This document shows, piece after piece, positions 26,780-38,614 of a stretch of 64,000 nt of DNA; within the stretch, counting starts at the first letter, position 1; every line of letters starts with the position of its first letter. The position numbers and the translations under genes are program-made. The notes beneath the pieces are model-generated. The model was not told the DNA's origin. It made no database searches and worked only from the letters and a program-made list of their open reading frames with translations. The DNA is taken from assembly GCF_014842995.1 (NCBI RefSeq), contig NZ_JACYXL010000006.1, forward strand, positions 62,001 through 126,000, given 5' to 3'. The stretch comes from Rhodanobacter sp. 7MK24 (GTDB lineage Bacteria > Pseudomonadota > Gammaproteobacteria > Xanthomonadales > Rhodanobacteraceae).

Positions 26780-27166
26780 ATGTCGTCCCGCCAGATCATT
26801 GCCACCACCCATGCCCCCGCCGCAATCGGCCCGTATTCGCAGGCTGTGTGTGCCGGCAACACCGTATATTTCTCCGGGCAGATTCCGCTCGACCCGGCCA
26901 CCGGCAGCCTGGTCGGCGGCGATATCACGGCGCAGGCTCGACGCGTATTCGACAACCTGCTGGCGGTGGCGCAGGCAGCCGGCGGCTCGCTGGAGCAGAT
27001 CGTGCGCGTGGGGATCTATGTTACCGACCTTGCCAACTTCGCCGAAGTGAATGCGGTGATGGCCGAGTATTTTCAGCAGCCGTATCCGGCGCGTTCCACC
27101 ATCGAGGTTTCGGCGTTGCCAAAGGGCGCGCAGGTGGAAGTGGACGCGATCATGGTGCTGGGCTGA
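26780..27166 (+). CDS. ridA: Reactive intermediate/imine deaminase RidA
   Basis: A 128-residue YjgF/YER057c/UK114 protein that hydrolyses reactive enamine/imine intermediates of amino-acid metabolism. Motifs: [19 protein letters not shown], the catalytic arginine in PARSTIEV, and [16 protein letters not shown] lies eight bases before the ATG at 26780; a GTG nine bases upstream is an alternative. The next gene, recG, starts 16 bases after the stop. Confidence 0.94.
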   Translation: MSSRQIIATTHAPAAIGPYSQAVCAGNTVYFSGQIPLDPATGSLVGGDITAQARRVFDNLLAVAQAAGGSLEQIVRVGIYVTDLANFAEVNAVMAEYFQQPYPARSTIEVSALPKGAQVEVDAIMVLG

Positions 27167-27182
27167 TTCGCTTCCATCGACG

Positions 27183-29282
27183 ATGAGTCTCGCCGCCGCA
27201 ACGGATGCAGGCGCACAGCCTGTGACCAGGCTGACAGGCGTGGGGCCGGCGCTTGAAGCCCTGCTGCACAGGCTGGGGCTGGAGTGCCTGCAGGATCTGT
27301 GGTTCCACCTGCCGCTGCGCTACGAGGACCGTACACGCGTCACCGCAATCGCTGATTTGCGCGCAGGCCAAAGTGCGCAAGTGGTGGGCGTGGTCGAGGC
27401 GGTGGAGCGAGGCTTTCGTTATCGCCCGCAGTTGAAGGTGGCGATCTGCGATGACTCGCGGCAGACCCTGCAGCTGCGCTTCTTCCATTTCAACCGTGCG
27501 CAGGCCGAACAGCTTGCGCCAGGTGCGCGTTTGCTGTGTTTCGGTGAGGTGCGCCAGTCGGCGCAAGGCCTGGAGATGGTGCATCCCCAGTATCGTCGGC
27601 TCGGCGCCGCCGAGGCTGTTGCGGTGGAGGACAGGCTGAGCCCGGTCTATCCGGCCACCGAAGGATTGGGACAGCAGCGGCTGGCCGGCGTGATCGCCAA
27701 GGCGCTTGCCCTGTTGCCATCGGATTCGGCGCTGGAGCTGATTCCCCGCGACTTGTGCGCAACGCATGGCCTGGCCTCGTTGCGCGATGCGTTGCTCACC
27801 GTGCATCGGCCGCCGCCTGACGCCCGGCTGGACTTGCTGCTGGGTGGTCGCCATCCCGCGCAGCAGCGGTTGGCCTTCGAAGAATTGTTGACCCAGCACC
27901 TGAGTCTGAAACGTATGCGTGCGGCCGTGCAGAAGCGCAAAGCACCGCGACTGGCAGAGGCTGGCGGCCTGCGCGAGCAAATGCTCGAATCCTTGCCGTT
28001 CGCTCTCACGGCCGCCCAGCAGCGCGTGGATGCGGAAGTGCGGCGCGATCTTGCGCAGGCGCACCCGATGTTGCGCTTGGTGCAAGGCGACGTGGGCTCG
28101 GGAAAAACGGTAGTTGCCGCCTTTGCTGCCTTGGCTGCCGTGGAGTCCGGGCACCAAGTGGCGCTGATGGCGCCTACCGAACTGTTGGCCGAGCAACACC
28201 TGCGCAACTTTCGCCACTGGCTGACGCCCCTGGGCGTGGAGGTGGAATGGCTGGCCGGCAAGCAGCAGGGCAGGGCGCGCGATGCGGCGATGCGTCGCGT
28301 GGCCGATGGCGTTCCGATCACCGTGGGTACGCATGCGTTGATGCAGGAAGGCGTGCGCTTCGCGCGGCTGGGCCTGGTGATCGTGGACGAGCAGCACCGC
28401 TTCGGCGTGCAACAGCGGCTCGCGCTGCACGACAAAGGCGCCGACCACGCGCGCGGCGAGGTGCCGCACCAGCTGGTACTCACCGCCACGCCGATTCCTC
28501 GGACGCTGGCGATGAGTGCCTATGCCGATCTCGACGTTTCCACCATCGACGAATTGCCGCCCGGCCGCACACCGGTGCAGACGGTTGCGGTGTCCAACGC
28601 GCGCCGCGCCGAAGTGGTCGAGCGCATCCGCGTCGCCTGCGCGGAAGGCAGGCAGGCGTACTGGGTCTGCACGTTGATCGAGGAATCCGAGCAGTTGCGC
28701 GCGCAGGCCGCCGAGGTGGCGCACGCGGAACTCTCTGCCGCACTTGCAGACTGCAGGGTGGGCCTGGTCCACGGCCGCCTGAAGCCCAAGGACAAGCAGG
28801 CGGTAATGGATGCCTTCAAGGCCGGTGAGCTTGTCGCTCTGGTTGCCACCACGGTGATCGAGGTGGGCGTGGACGTGCCGAACGCCAGCCTGATGGTGAT
28901 CGAGAACTCCGAGCGCCTTGGACTGGCCCAGTTGCATCAATTGCGCGGACGCGTGGGGCGCGGCGCCGTGGCTTCGAACTGTGTGCTGCTGTACCAGCCG
29001 CCGCTGGGTCAGCTTGCGCGCGAGCGTTTGGCCGTGATGCGTGAAACCAACGACGGTTTCCGCATCGCCGAAAAGGATCTGGAACTGCGTGGCCCGGGGG
29101 AAGTGCTAGGTACGCGGCAGACCGGCCAGCTTGGCTTTCGCATCGCCGACCTGGCGCGCGACGCGCATTTGCTGCCTGCCGTGCAACAGGTGGGCGAGCG
29201 CCTGCTGGCCGAACATCCGCGCGAAGCGGATCTGCTGATCGCGCGGTGGATCGGCGGCGCGGCGCGCTACGCACGGGCGTGA
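27183..29282 (+). CDS. recG: ATP-dependent DNA helicase RecG
   Basis: A 699-residue helicase that remodels stalled forks and Holliday junctions. The wedge domain (about 1-160) has the oligonucleotide-binding fold with LRYEDRT; Walker A GDVGSGKT is at 302-309; DEQH is in VIVDEQHRFGVQQR; the later motifs include TATPIPRTL, VVATTVIEVGVDVPNAS and QLRGRVGRG. Family-typical length. It follows ridA by 16 bases. Confidence 0.96.
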   Translation: MSLAAATDAGAQPVTRLTGVGPALEALLHRLGLECLQDLWFHLPLRYEDRTRVTAIADLRAGQSAQVVGVVEAVERGFRYRPQLKVAICDDSRQTLQLRFFHFNRAQAEQLAPGARLLCFGEVRQSAQGLEMVHPQYRRLGAAEAVAVEDRLSPVYPATEGLGQQRLAGVIAKALALLPSDSALELIPRDLCATHGLASLRDALLTVHRPPPDARLDLLLGGRHPAQQRLAFEELLTQHLSLKRMRAAVQKRKAPRLAEAGGLREQMLESLPFALTAAQQRVDAEVRRDLAQAHPMLRLVQGDVGSGKTVVAAFAALAAVESGHQVALMAPTELLAEQHLRNFRHWLTPLGVEVEWLAGKQQGRARDAAMRRVADGVPITVGTHALMQEGVRFARLGLVIVDEQHRFGVQQRLALHDKGADHARGEVPHQLVLTATPIPRTLAMSAYADLDVSTIDELPPGRTPVQTVAVSNARRAEVVERIRVACAEGRQAYWVCTLIEESEQLRAQAAEVAHAELSAALADCRVGLVHGRLKPKDKQAVMDAFKAGELVALVATTVIEVGVDVPNASLMVIENSERLGLAQLHQLRGRVGRGAVASNCVLLYQPPLGQLARERLAVMRETNDGFRIAEKDLELRGPGEVLGTRQTGQLGFRIADLARDAHLLPAVQQVGERLLAEHPREADLLIARWIGGAARYARA

Positions 29283-29283
29283 T

Positions 29284-29332
29284 TTTTGCGATCATCCCTG
29301 ACCGCGGAAAAATCGCCCGGAGCGATTTTTGG
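29284..29332 (+). repeat. Dispersed-repeat copy A (half copy), with terminator
   Basis: TTTGCGATCATCCCTGA and CCGCGGA match the first half of copies B and C (29423 and 32421). The second half is replaced by the hairpin of the recG terminator. Confidence 0.5.
29308..29331 (+). terminator. Rho-independent terminator after recG
   Basis: A 9-bp stem AAAAATCGC / GCGATTTTT with loop CCGGA, 26 bases after the recG stop. Works as a terminator in either direction. Confidence 0.75.
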
Positions 29333-29422
29333 CATCGCGCGAGCGATGGCCTAAAGGGCGGCCGCCAAGGATGGTGGTGGCAGGACCAACGGGTGGCTGT
29401 CCCTGGTCCCGCTTTTCCACAC

Positions 29423-29480
29423 CTTTGCGCTCATCCTTGATCGCGAAGATCAAACAAGCAGCCATCCTTGGCTGCACTTT
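29423..29480 (+). repeat. Dispersed-repeat copy B
   Basis: The unit reads TTTGCG-(N)2-CATCCTTGATCGCG, then AAGATCAAAC, then a hairpin GCAGCCA-(TCCT)-TGGCTGC and CTTTT. Most of the positions match the reverse complement of 32421-32482. Confidence 0.65.
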
Positions 29481-29503
29481 TCAATTCTTGTGAATATCCA
29501 TCT

Positions 29504-30436
29504 ATGAGCAAGCCGCTACTGCTGATCGACACTGACCCCGGCGTGGACGATGCGCTGGCCATCCTGATGGCGCACGCGCATGCCGACATCGTGGCGTTGA
29601 GCGTCGCCGCCGGAAACGTTGGCCTGGCCCATACCGTGCGCAATGCACGCACTTTGCGAGACCTGCTTGGTGCCACGTTCCCGGTGTTCCCCGGTTGTGC
29701 CACGCCCCTGGTGCGCACGCCGGACGAGGACGCCGCCTTCGTGCACGGCGTGGACGGTCTTGGCGACGTGGGTTTTCCCGAGCCGAAGGCGGCGGCGGAA
29801 GGCGAGGCCGCCGCGCTGGCCTTGCTGCGACTCACCCGCGAGCTTCCCGGCCAGCTGACCCTGGTCGCGCTGGCGCCGCTGACCAACCTCGCGTTGGCGT
29901 TGAGGCTCGACCCAACCTTGCCGCAACGAGTGAAACGGCTGGTGGTGATGGGCGGCGCGGTGACCGGCCACGGCAACACCGGCAAAGTACCCGCCGAGTT
30001 CAACGTGGGCTTCGATCCCGAGGCTGCACACGTGGTGTTCGAGGCTTTTCCCGCGTTCGACCTGGTCGACTGGGAGGCCACGTTGCGCCACGGTTTCGAT
30101 GACGCCGAGTTCGATGATTGGATCGCAGCCGGCGACCATCGCGCAAGGTTTTTCGAGCAGGTATTCCGCACCGCGCGCGACTACAACGCCACGCATGATC
30201 GCAACGGCGTGGTTGCCGCCGATGCGCTGGCGATGGCGGTCGCGATCGATCCCTCCATCGTCGTGCGCAGCGAGACGCGTGCGGTGGCCGTCGAGCTGGA
30301 TGGTCGCCTCACCCGCGGCGCCACCGTGGTGGATTGGGCCAAGCGGTTAGGGCGGCCCGCGCAAGCGCGCATCGTACTGGAGGTGGATCAGGCGCGGTTC
30401 GCGGCGATGGTGCGCAAGGCCGTTGGCGCGGCTTGA
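29504..30436 (+). CDS. Nucleoside hydrolase (inosine-uridine preferring type)
   Basis: A 310-residue calcium-dependent N-ribohydrolase. The hallmark DTDPGVDDA is at 9-17 near the N-terminus. The other ligand segments are NVGL, the (L/V)APLTNLAL helix, [18 protein letters not shown] and ...[12 protein letters not shown], which supplies a C-terminal Asp. It cleaves the N-glycosidic bond of purine or pyrimidine nucleosides for salvage; the exact substrate cannot be told. The ATG at 29504 was taken over an upstream start because the family starts 5-8 residues before the D-x-D motif. Confidence 0.93.
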   Translation: MSKPLLLIDTDPGVDDALAILMAHAHADIVALSVAAGNVGLAHTVRNARTLRDLLGATFPVFPGCATPLVRTPDEDAAFVHGVDGLGDVGFPEPKAAAEGEAAALALLRLTRELPGQLTLVALAPLTNLALALRLDPTLPQRVKRLVVMGGAVTGHGNTGKVPAEFNVGFDPEAAHVVFEAFPAFDLVDWEATLRHGFDDAEFDDWIAAGDHRARFFEQVFRTARDYNATHDRNGVVAADALAMAVAIDPSIVVRSETRAVAVELDGRLTRGATVVDWAKRLGRPAQARIVLEVDQARFAAMVRKAVGAA

Positions 30437-30462
30437 CGCACTGCCGCGTAGCTCGTTACACT
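30433..30462 (+). promoter_or_regulatory. Sigma-70 promoter of rpmE2
   Basis: TTGACG (30433-30438) and TACACT (30457-30462) are spaced by 18 bases. It overlaps the stop of the nucleoside hydrolase gene and lies 33 bases before the L31 start. Confidence 0.6.
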
Positions 30463-30494
30463 TGCTCTCTTTTCACGTTGCAATAGAGCCCGTC

Positions 30495-30740
30495 ATGAAG
30501 CCCGATATCCATCCGAATTACCGCCAGGTGGTGTTCCAGGATCTGTCGTCCGACTTCGCGTTCCTGACGCGTTCGACGATTGCCGCCAAGGACACTGTCA
30601 AGTGGGAAGATGGCAACGAGTATCCGCTGATCAAGGTGGATATCTCCAGCCATTCGCATCCGTTCTATACCGGCAAGCAGAAGACGCTGGACGTCGGCGG
30701 CCGCGTCGACAAGTTCCGCAAGCGTTACGCGCAGAAGTAA
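30495..30740 (+). CDS. rpmE2: 50S ribosomal protein L31 type B
   Basis: An 81-residue type B (zinc-free) L31. The N-terminus MKPDIHPNY, the [17 protein letters not shown] segment and the VDKFRKRY ending are typical. It has no CxxC pair, so it does not bind zinc. Such forms commonly replace the zinc type during zinc shortage; here it may be the only L31 in this region. The start at 30495 is family based. Confidence 0.95.
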   Translation: MKPDIHPNYRQVVFQDLSSDFAFLTRSTIAAKDTVKWEDGNEYPLIKVDISSHSHPFYTGKQKTLDVGGRVDKFRKRYAQK

Positions 30741-30785
30741 GCGCGTTTCGCGGCTGCCGCATCGCGGCGGCTTGAAGCATTCATG

Positions 30786-30820
30786 CACGGGGCAGGCAAT
30801 GGCCTGCCCCGTGTGTTTTT
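30786..30820 (+). terminator. Strong rho-independent terminator after rpmE2
   Basis: A perfect 12-bp stem CACGGGGCAGGC / GCCTGCCCCGTG with loop AATG is followed by TGTTTTT. Confidence 0.9.
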
Positions 30821-30936
30821 GCGTCTGTCATTCCAGATCAGCGCCCTTCGGCCTTCGCCGGCGTGGTATCAGCCGCCCCAGGCGATTTTTGCATTCGTCG
30901 TACGACCATCCGCGAACGCATGGCTATTGGCCGTTG

Positions 30937-30945
30937 TGTGATAAT
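30937..30945 (+). promoter_or_regulatory. Possible extended -10 promoter of gltA
   Basis: TGTGATAAT is a TGn extended -10 with a five-of-six match. No clear -35. The 311-base gap before gltA (30741-31051) otherwise holds the terminator above and no gene. Confidence 0.4.
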
Positions 30946-31051
30946 GCGTGGATTGCATCGCGACATTCCCTGGCCGCGATGCCTGTTCCCCCTCGTCAAT
31001 CGGTGATGCCACGCGCCTCCGGTTGGCGCGACCCACGCTAAGGAGGTTCCC

Positions 31052-32347
<1,296 letters not shown>

Positions 32348-32373
32348 TCCACGCTGGCAACGCTACGCGAAAT

Positions 32374-32399
32374 GCCCCGGCATGCCGGGGCGTTTTTTT
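32374..32399 (+). terminator. Rho-independent terminator after gltA
   Basis: A perfect palindrome GCCCCGG-CATG-CCGGGGC followed by GTTTTTTT, 26 bases after the stop. Confidence 0.92.
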
Positions 32400-32420
32400 G
32401 TATGGGTGATCATGGGCTTC

Positions 32421-32482
32421 TTTGAAAGGGCAGCCATGAATGGCTGCCCGTTTGACTCCCGCGATCAGGGATGGTCGCAAAC
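32421..32482 (-). repeat. Dispersed-repeat copy C
   Basis: On the minus strand the unit reads TTTGCGACCATCCCTGATCG, then CGGGAGTCAAAC, GGGCAGCCAT-TCATGGCTGCCC and TTTC. The hairpin GGGCAGCCAT / ATGGCTGCCC is a 10-bp stem. It is on the opposite strand to copies A and B. Confidence 0.65.
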
Positions 32483-32487
32483 CATGC

Positions 32488-33168
32488 CTACGCGCGGCGT
32501 GTCGCGTTCGCCAGCATGCGTTCCAACTCGTCCATGCCGTCGCCTTCGGCCAACAGTTCTTCCACGGCGGCCAAGGCGGCGCGACGCATCGGCTTCTCGT
32601 CGATCCGGTTCAATGGTGCCTGGCGCAGTGCATTGTGCGGCAGAACGGTGAGGTCAAACGGCAGTGCGTCGGCGGCGAACAGCAGCACCGGGAATTCGGC
32701 TTGTTCTTCGCGGCTGGTGCGCAGGCGACGCGTCTGCATCTCGAACGGCACGCCGTGTTCGTGCAGGTGACGAGGCACGGCGTCGGGATCGTCGCTGAAC
32801 ACGTGGAGACAGACTGCTGAATGGGCGTCGGCGGTGCCATCGAGCACGGCGCCGACGAGGCGCGGCTCAAAGCGGGCAAGGAAACGCATCGCTTCCACGG
32901 CCGCTTCTCGCCGCTCCTGCAGCAATCGTGGCTGGCTGCTGGCCTGGAACAGGCGCTGGTGCTCGCGTAGCGCCTGCTCGATTTCCTGGTTGCGGGGCAG
33001 CGCCTGCTCGTCGAGGATGCCCAGCCGTTCGGCGGCCTTGAGCTTGGCGCGATGGAAATCGCGGATGCCGTGCTCGCTCATCAGGCGGGCGGCCTCCTGT
33101 GCCACGCGCAACCGGTTGCGCTGCTGGCGGTCGCTAGCATGGATGCGGTGGTGTTCGCCTCGTGCCAT
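32488..33168 (-). CDS. Conserved hypothetical protein
   Basis: A 226-residue soluble protein that I cannot assign. The N-terminal half is helical and basic (RQQRNRLRVAQEAARLMSEHG), the middle has FEPRLVGAVLDGTAD followed by V(C/L)LHVFSDDPDAV, and the C-terminal third ends in ...ALAAVEELLAEGDGMDELERML. The 'V.GAVLDGTAD....LHVF.DD' pattern resembles the nucleotidyltransferase-like fold (G-S/A...then acidic positions), which is only a guess. Some relatives are mislabelled MurC-type ligases; the size and sequence do not fit that. Both it and the following mrcA gene are minus-strand. Confidence 0.7.
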   Translation of the reverse strand: MARGEHHRIHASDRQQRNRLRVAQEAARLMSEHGIRDFHRAKLKAAERLGILDEQALPRNQEIEQALREHQRLFQASSQPRLLQERREAAVEAMRFLARFEPRLVGAVLDGTADAHSAVCLHVFSDDPDAVPRHLHEHGVPFEMQTRRLRTSREEQAEFPVLLFAADALPFDLTVLPHNALRQAPLNRIDEKPMRRAALAAVEELLAEGDGMDELERMLANATRRA

Positions 33169-33244
33169 GTCTGATCCTCCGCCGCTTGCGCCGTCAGACT
33201 AGCGCAAGCAATGGAGAGTGCAAAACTGCAGTGGGCTATCAGGA

Positions 33245-35764
33245 TCAGAAGATGTTGTAGGGATTCTGCTGTTCCTGCTGCTGGGTTGCCTGGTTGCGCA
33301 GGCGATCCACGTCCTCGACCTTGAAGAATTCGTTCATGCTGTTCGGATCGTCCGGCGTGGTGGGCAGGCCACTGTCACGATTGATCGGCACGGTGGCAAT
33401 GCCGGGCGGCATCGGCAGCGAGTTCAACGGCTGGCCCTTGAGTGCCGTGCCCATGTAATCCATCCAGATCGGCAGTGCCGCTTTGGCGCCGAACTCGCCA
33501 TGGCCCAGCGAGCCGTAGTTGTCGAAGCCCACCCACACCGCGGTGGAGACATCACCGTTGAAGCCCAGGAACCAGGCGTCGCGGAAGTCGTTGCTGGTGC
33601 CGGTCTTGCCGGCAAGGTCCGCCCGATCCAGCGACTTGGCCGCAAAGCCGGTGCCGCGCAGAATCACGTCCTTCATCAGCGAGGTGACCAGGAAGTCGGT
33701 GCGCGGACCGAGCACGTGCGGCGCAAGTACGGGGGCCTGTGCGTCGCCAGCGTTGGCCGGCAGAGTGTCCACGCCGGAATCGTCGCTGCTCGCTGCGCTG
33801 GCGGGAGTTGCAGCGCTGGCGTTGTCGGCGATCTGGTTGATCGTGTGTTTGCCCATGTCCGCAGGCGGAGGGCCGGGCGGAGCGTTTTCCAGCAGGCGCG
33901 CCTGGCATTCGCGGCAAGCGCGTGCAGGGTTCGCGATGTAGATCGCCTTGCCGTCGCGATCGTCGATTTCGCTGATGAAATACGGCGTGACCAGGTAGCC
34001 GCCATTGGCAAACACCGCGTAGCCGCGCGCCATGTTGATCGGCGATGTCGAGGCGGTGCCAAGCGCCATCGACAGGTTGGCCGGCAGTGCATCGAGCGGA
34101 AAGCCAAAGCGCGTGATGAAATCACGCGCGTAGCGGATGCCGATGGCATCGAGCAGCCGGATCGAGACAAGGTTTTTCGACTGTACCAATGCTTCGCGCA
34201 GGCGCATCGGGCCGGCGAACTTGTCGTCGTCGTTGCTTGGCGTCCACAGGCCGCCGGGTTTTGAGGGATCAGGCAGCGCCAGTGGCGCGTCGTTGATGAT
34301 CGAGGCCGGCGTGAAGCCATGGTCGAACGCCGCCGAGTACAGATAGGGCTTGAAGCTGGAGCCTGGCTGTCGGGCTGCCATCACCGCGCGATTGAACTTG
34401 CTGCGGGTGAAGTTGAAGCCGCCCACCAGAGCCTCGATCGCGCCGTCTTCCGGGCGGATCGAAGCCAGTGCGCCCTGTACGGCTGGAATCTGCGCGAGTT
34501 GCCAGGCCCCCTTGTCGTCCCGCGACACGCGGACGATGTCGCCGCGCTTGAGTACGGCGTCCACTTGTGCGGGTGCCGCCCCGGAGCGGCTCTCGTTGAT
34601 ATACGGATGTGCCCATGCGATGGCGGCGCGGTCCAGGCTTACGCTCTGGCCGTCGACGGTGACAACGGTGGCGGAGTCGGTGGAGCTGGCGGAGACGATG
34701 CCCGGTTCGAGGCCGGAAACGTTGGTGTAGCCGGCGAGCGCGTGCACGCAGTCCTGGGTGCTGGCGTCGGCGGCCAGGTCCTGATGCGCTTCCGGGCCGC
34801 GCCAACCATGGCGCATGTCGTAGTCGATCAGCCCTTTGCGCACCGCATCCGTCGCGGCCAGCTGATCGGCGGCCTGGATGGTGGTCTTTACCACGTATCC
34901 TTCGGTAAGCGCATCGTTGCCGAGGCGGTCAAGCACCTGTCGGCGCACCATCTCGGCGAGGTAGGGTGCGTCCACCTGGATCGGCACTTCGTGCGGTGCG
35001 GCATCGTTCGGTTCGGCGAGCGCCGCCTGGTATTGCGCGTCGGTGATATAGCGATGCCGCAGCATCTCGCCCAGCACCCAATTGCGCCGCGCCAGCAGGC
35101 GTGCCTGATTGTTCAGCGGATTCACCACCGAAGGCGACTGGAAAGTGGAGGCGATGGCCGCGCTCTGCGCGATGGTGAGCTGATCCAGCGTCTTGCCGTA
35201 ATAATACGAACTGGCTGCGGCCACGCCGTATGACCGGTGGCCCAGGAACATCTTGTTGAGGTAGAGCTCCAGGATCTGGTCCTTGCTCAGTTCCTGCTCT
35301 ATGCGCAGCGCGGTGAATATCTCGATCAACTTCCGCGAATAGAGTTTTTGCGGACTGAGGAAGAAGTTGCGCGCCACTTGCTGGGTAATGGTGGAGCCGC
35401 CTTGCACCTTGTCGCCACCGGCAAGGATCACGTGCCATCCCGCGCGCGCTATGCCGCGCCAATCGACGCCAGGGTGGTGGTAGAAGTCGGCATCTTCCGC
35501 GGACAGCACGGCATGCTTGAGGTTGTCGGGCACATTGGCGATGGCCACCGGGATGCGCCGCGTCTCCCCGAAGCTGGCGATCAGCTTGCCGTCGGCGCTT
35601 TCCACGCGCAGCGGCACCTGCATGTGGTAATCCTTCAGCTGTGCCACCTGGGGCAGCCGGGGAGCCACCAGCCAGTACGCCACGCCCACTGCGAGCACCG
35701 CCAACAGAAAACCCGAAAACGCCAGGATCAGTGCCCAGCGAAGCAGACGCTTGAGAATACGCAT
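33245..35764 (-). CDS. mrcA: Penicillin-binding protein 1A
   Basis: An 839-residue bifunctional class A PBP. Membrane anchor about 8-30; GT51 glycosyltransferase domain with the catalytic glutamate motif EDADFYHHPGVDWRG and QGGSTITQQVARN; then a transpeptidase domain with the SxxK region PGSSFKPY, an SxN region (VQSKNLVS) and KTGTSNDF. It polymerises and cross-links peptidoglycan in the periplasm. The start at 35764 is chosen because the family begins right before the membrane segment. It is divergent from pilM, an arrangement common to many Gammaproteobacteria. Confidence 0.94.
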   Translation of the reverse strand: MRILKRLLRWALILAFSGFLLAVLAVGVAYWLVAPRLPQVAQLKDYHMQVPLRVESADGKLIASFGETRRIPVAIANVPDNLKHAVLSAEDADFYHHPGVDWRGIARAGWHVILAGGDKVQGGSTITQQVARNFFLSPQKLYSRKLIEIFTALRIEQELSKDQILELYLNKMFLGHRSYGVAAASSYYYGKTLDQLTIAQSAAIASTFQSPSVVNPLNNQARLLARRNWVLGEMLRHRYITDAQYQAALAEPNDAAPHEVPIQVDAPYLAEMVRRQVLDRLGNDALTEGYVVKTTIQAADQLAATDAVRKGLIDYDMRHGWRGPEAHQDLAADASTQDCVHALAGYTNVSGLEPGIVSASSTDSATVVTVDGQSVSLDRAAIAWAHPYINESRSGAAPAQVDAVLKRGDIVRVSRDDKGAWQLAQIPAVQGALASIRPEDGAIEALVGGFNFTRSKFNRAVMAARQPGSSFKPYLYSAAFDHGFTPASIINDAPLALPDPSKPGGLWTPSNDDDKFAGPMRLREALVQSKNLVSIRLLDAIGIRYARDFITRFGFPLDALPANLSMALGTASTSPINMARGYAVFANGGYLVTPYFISEIDDRDGKAIYIANPARACRECQARLLENAPPGPPPADMGKHTINQIADNASAATPASAASSDDSGVDTLPANAGDAQAPVLAPHVLGPRTDFLVTSLMKDVILRGTGFAAKSLDRADLAGKTGTSNDFRDAWFLGFNGDVSTAVWVGFDNYGSLGHGEFGAKAALPIWMDYMGTALKGQPLNSLPMPPGIATVPINRDSGLPTTPDDPNSMNEFFKVEDVDRLRNQATQQQEQQNPYNIF

Positions 35765-35922
35765 GTTTGGCGGATGGCCCATGTCGAGACCCGGCAGAGT
35801 ATAGAGGTTGTGTCGCAAGCCACCCCGGACCAGCATATCTTTGGGTGCAGGGCGATCCGGGACGCAACATCGTGCGTTCGGCGCGGAATGGGGCCCCAGT
35901 CACACCCCAAAAAGGGCGTTGA

Positions 35923-37118
<1,196 letters not shown>

Positions 37119-37119
<1 letters not shown>

Positions 37120-37952
37120 TGGCACACGTCAACCTCCTTCCGTGGCGCGCCGAGCGCCGCAAGCTGCGCGAGCGCGAATTCTATGGGCAGCTTGGTGCTG
37201 CCTTCGTGGCCGGCCTCGGCTTCGTATTGTTGTGGGCGCTCTGGATGGGCGCGCGCATCGACAACCAGAACGACCGCAACACGATCCTGCAGGGAGAGAT
37301 CAAGCAGCTCGATGTGAAGATCGACAAGATCAAGGAGCTGGACAAGGTGCGCGACCACCTCCTTGCGCGCAAGCAGATCATCGAGCAGTTGCAGGCTGAT
37401 CGTTCGAAGATGGTGCATCTGTTCGACGAGTTGGTGAAGACGATACCCAATAGTGTGCGTCTCACCGCGTTGAAGCAGGCCGGTGACACTATGTCGCTGG
37501 ATGGTGTGGCGCAATCCAACGCCAACGTCGCCGAATACATGCGCAACATCGAGGTTTCGCCGTGGATGGGGCACGTGGATCTGCGCAGTACCGTCAACAC
37601 CCACGACTCCTCTCGCACACCCTATAGTTTTGGCCTGAGCGTAGGTTTGGGCAAGCCGAAGGTCGACGATGCTAGTTCTCCGGCTGGCGCCAGTTCGGTT
37701 GCGGAACCGGCCCATGCGGGCAGCGCAGCAGCGTTAGCTCCGGTATCCACACCTGCTATGCCAAAACCCCCTGTTGCCAAGACGCAGGCAGAGCGTGCGC
37801 AAGTTGAAGTAGAAGTAAAGGCGTTAGATGCTGGGTCCAAGAACCCAAATAACTCTCCCGCTGAACGCGCCAGACTCAGTGCCATGGCCAGAGCACTAGA
37901 AGACGCACAGACGTTACCGAACCCCGGGACGATTACAGGAGGGAACAAGTAA
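37119..37952 (+). CDS. pilN: Type IV pilus assembly protein PilN, with long C-terminal extension
   Basis: A 277-residue bitopic inner-membrane protein. The N-terminal NLLPWRAERRKLRERE motif, which binds PilM, is followed by one membrane segment (about 25-43), a coiled coil (about 48-100) and a periplasmic ferredoxin-like domain to about 185. The last 90 residues are Ala/Pro/Ser-rich and then charged, without recognisable fold, and carry codons such as AGA and CTA that are rare around it. PilN forms heterodimers with PilO. The stop overlaps the start of pilO by one base. Confidence 0.92.
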
Positions 37953-38614
37953 TGAAGTTCCTCCAAGATTTGAAGAGTCTCGATCGCAACAACGTCGGAG
38001 GCTGGCCTAACTCGGTGAAGACTTTCTTCACTGTGCTGCTGTTTCTGTTGGTGGTGCTTGTGGGTTGGTACTCCTACGTCAGCGGTCAGCAGGACGAGTT
38101 GACTTCGCTGGCTGGGAAGGAAGACCAACTCAAGCAGGAATTCAGCACCAAGCAGGCCAAGGCGGTGAATCTCGACGCGTTGCAGCACCAGCTCGACGAG
38201 ATGAAGGACATGTTGCGCCAACTGCTGCGTCAGTTACCCAGCCGGACCGAAATGCCGGAGTTACTGATTGACGTTTCGCAAACCGCATTGGCCGCAGGCC
38301 TTCAAGTGGATTCCTTTACTCCCCAACCCGAGGTGCCGAAGGACTTCTACGCTGAGAAGCCTATCGAGCTGAGGATGGTAGGTACCTACCATCAGTTTGG
38401 CACCTTCATCAGCGGCGTGGCCTCGCTGCCCCGTGTGGTGATCCTGACCATGCACGACGTGGCGCTTACGCCCGAGCACGGCTCCAAGAACGGCACCTCC
38501 CAGGACGGCGTGCTGGTGTTGCAGGGAACGGTGAAGACATATCGTTATCTGGATGAGGACGAGGCCGCTGCAGCCGCAAAGGGTTCAAATAATAAAGCGG
38601 GAGGGCGCAACTGA
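37952..38614 (+). CDS. pilO: Type IV pilus assembly protein PilO
   Basis: A 220-residue bitopic protein. Membrane segment about 26-44 (FFTVLLFLLVVLVGWYSYV), coiled coil about 50-110, then the ferredoxin-like domain with PSRTEMPELLIDVSQTALAAGL and FYAEKPIELRMVGTYHQFGTFISG. It pairs with PilN and connects to the lipoprotein PilP. One-base overlaps on both sides (TAATG and TGATG). Confidence 0.93.
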   Translation: MKFLQDLKSLDRNNVGGWPNSVKTFFTVLLFLLVVLVGWYSYVSGQQDELTSLAGKEDQLKQEFSTKQAKAVNLDALQHQLDEMKDMLRQLLRQLPSRTEMPELLIDVSQTALAAGLQVDSFTPQPEVPKDFYAEKPIELRMVGTYHQFGTFISGVASLPRVVILTMHDVALTPEHGSKNGTSQDGVLVLQGTVKTYRYLDEDEAAAAAKGSNNKAGGRN

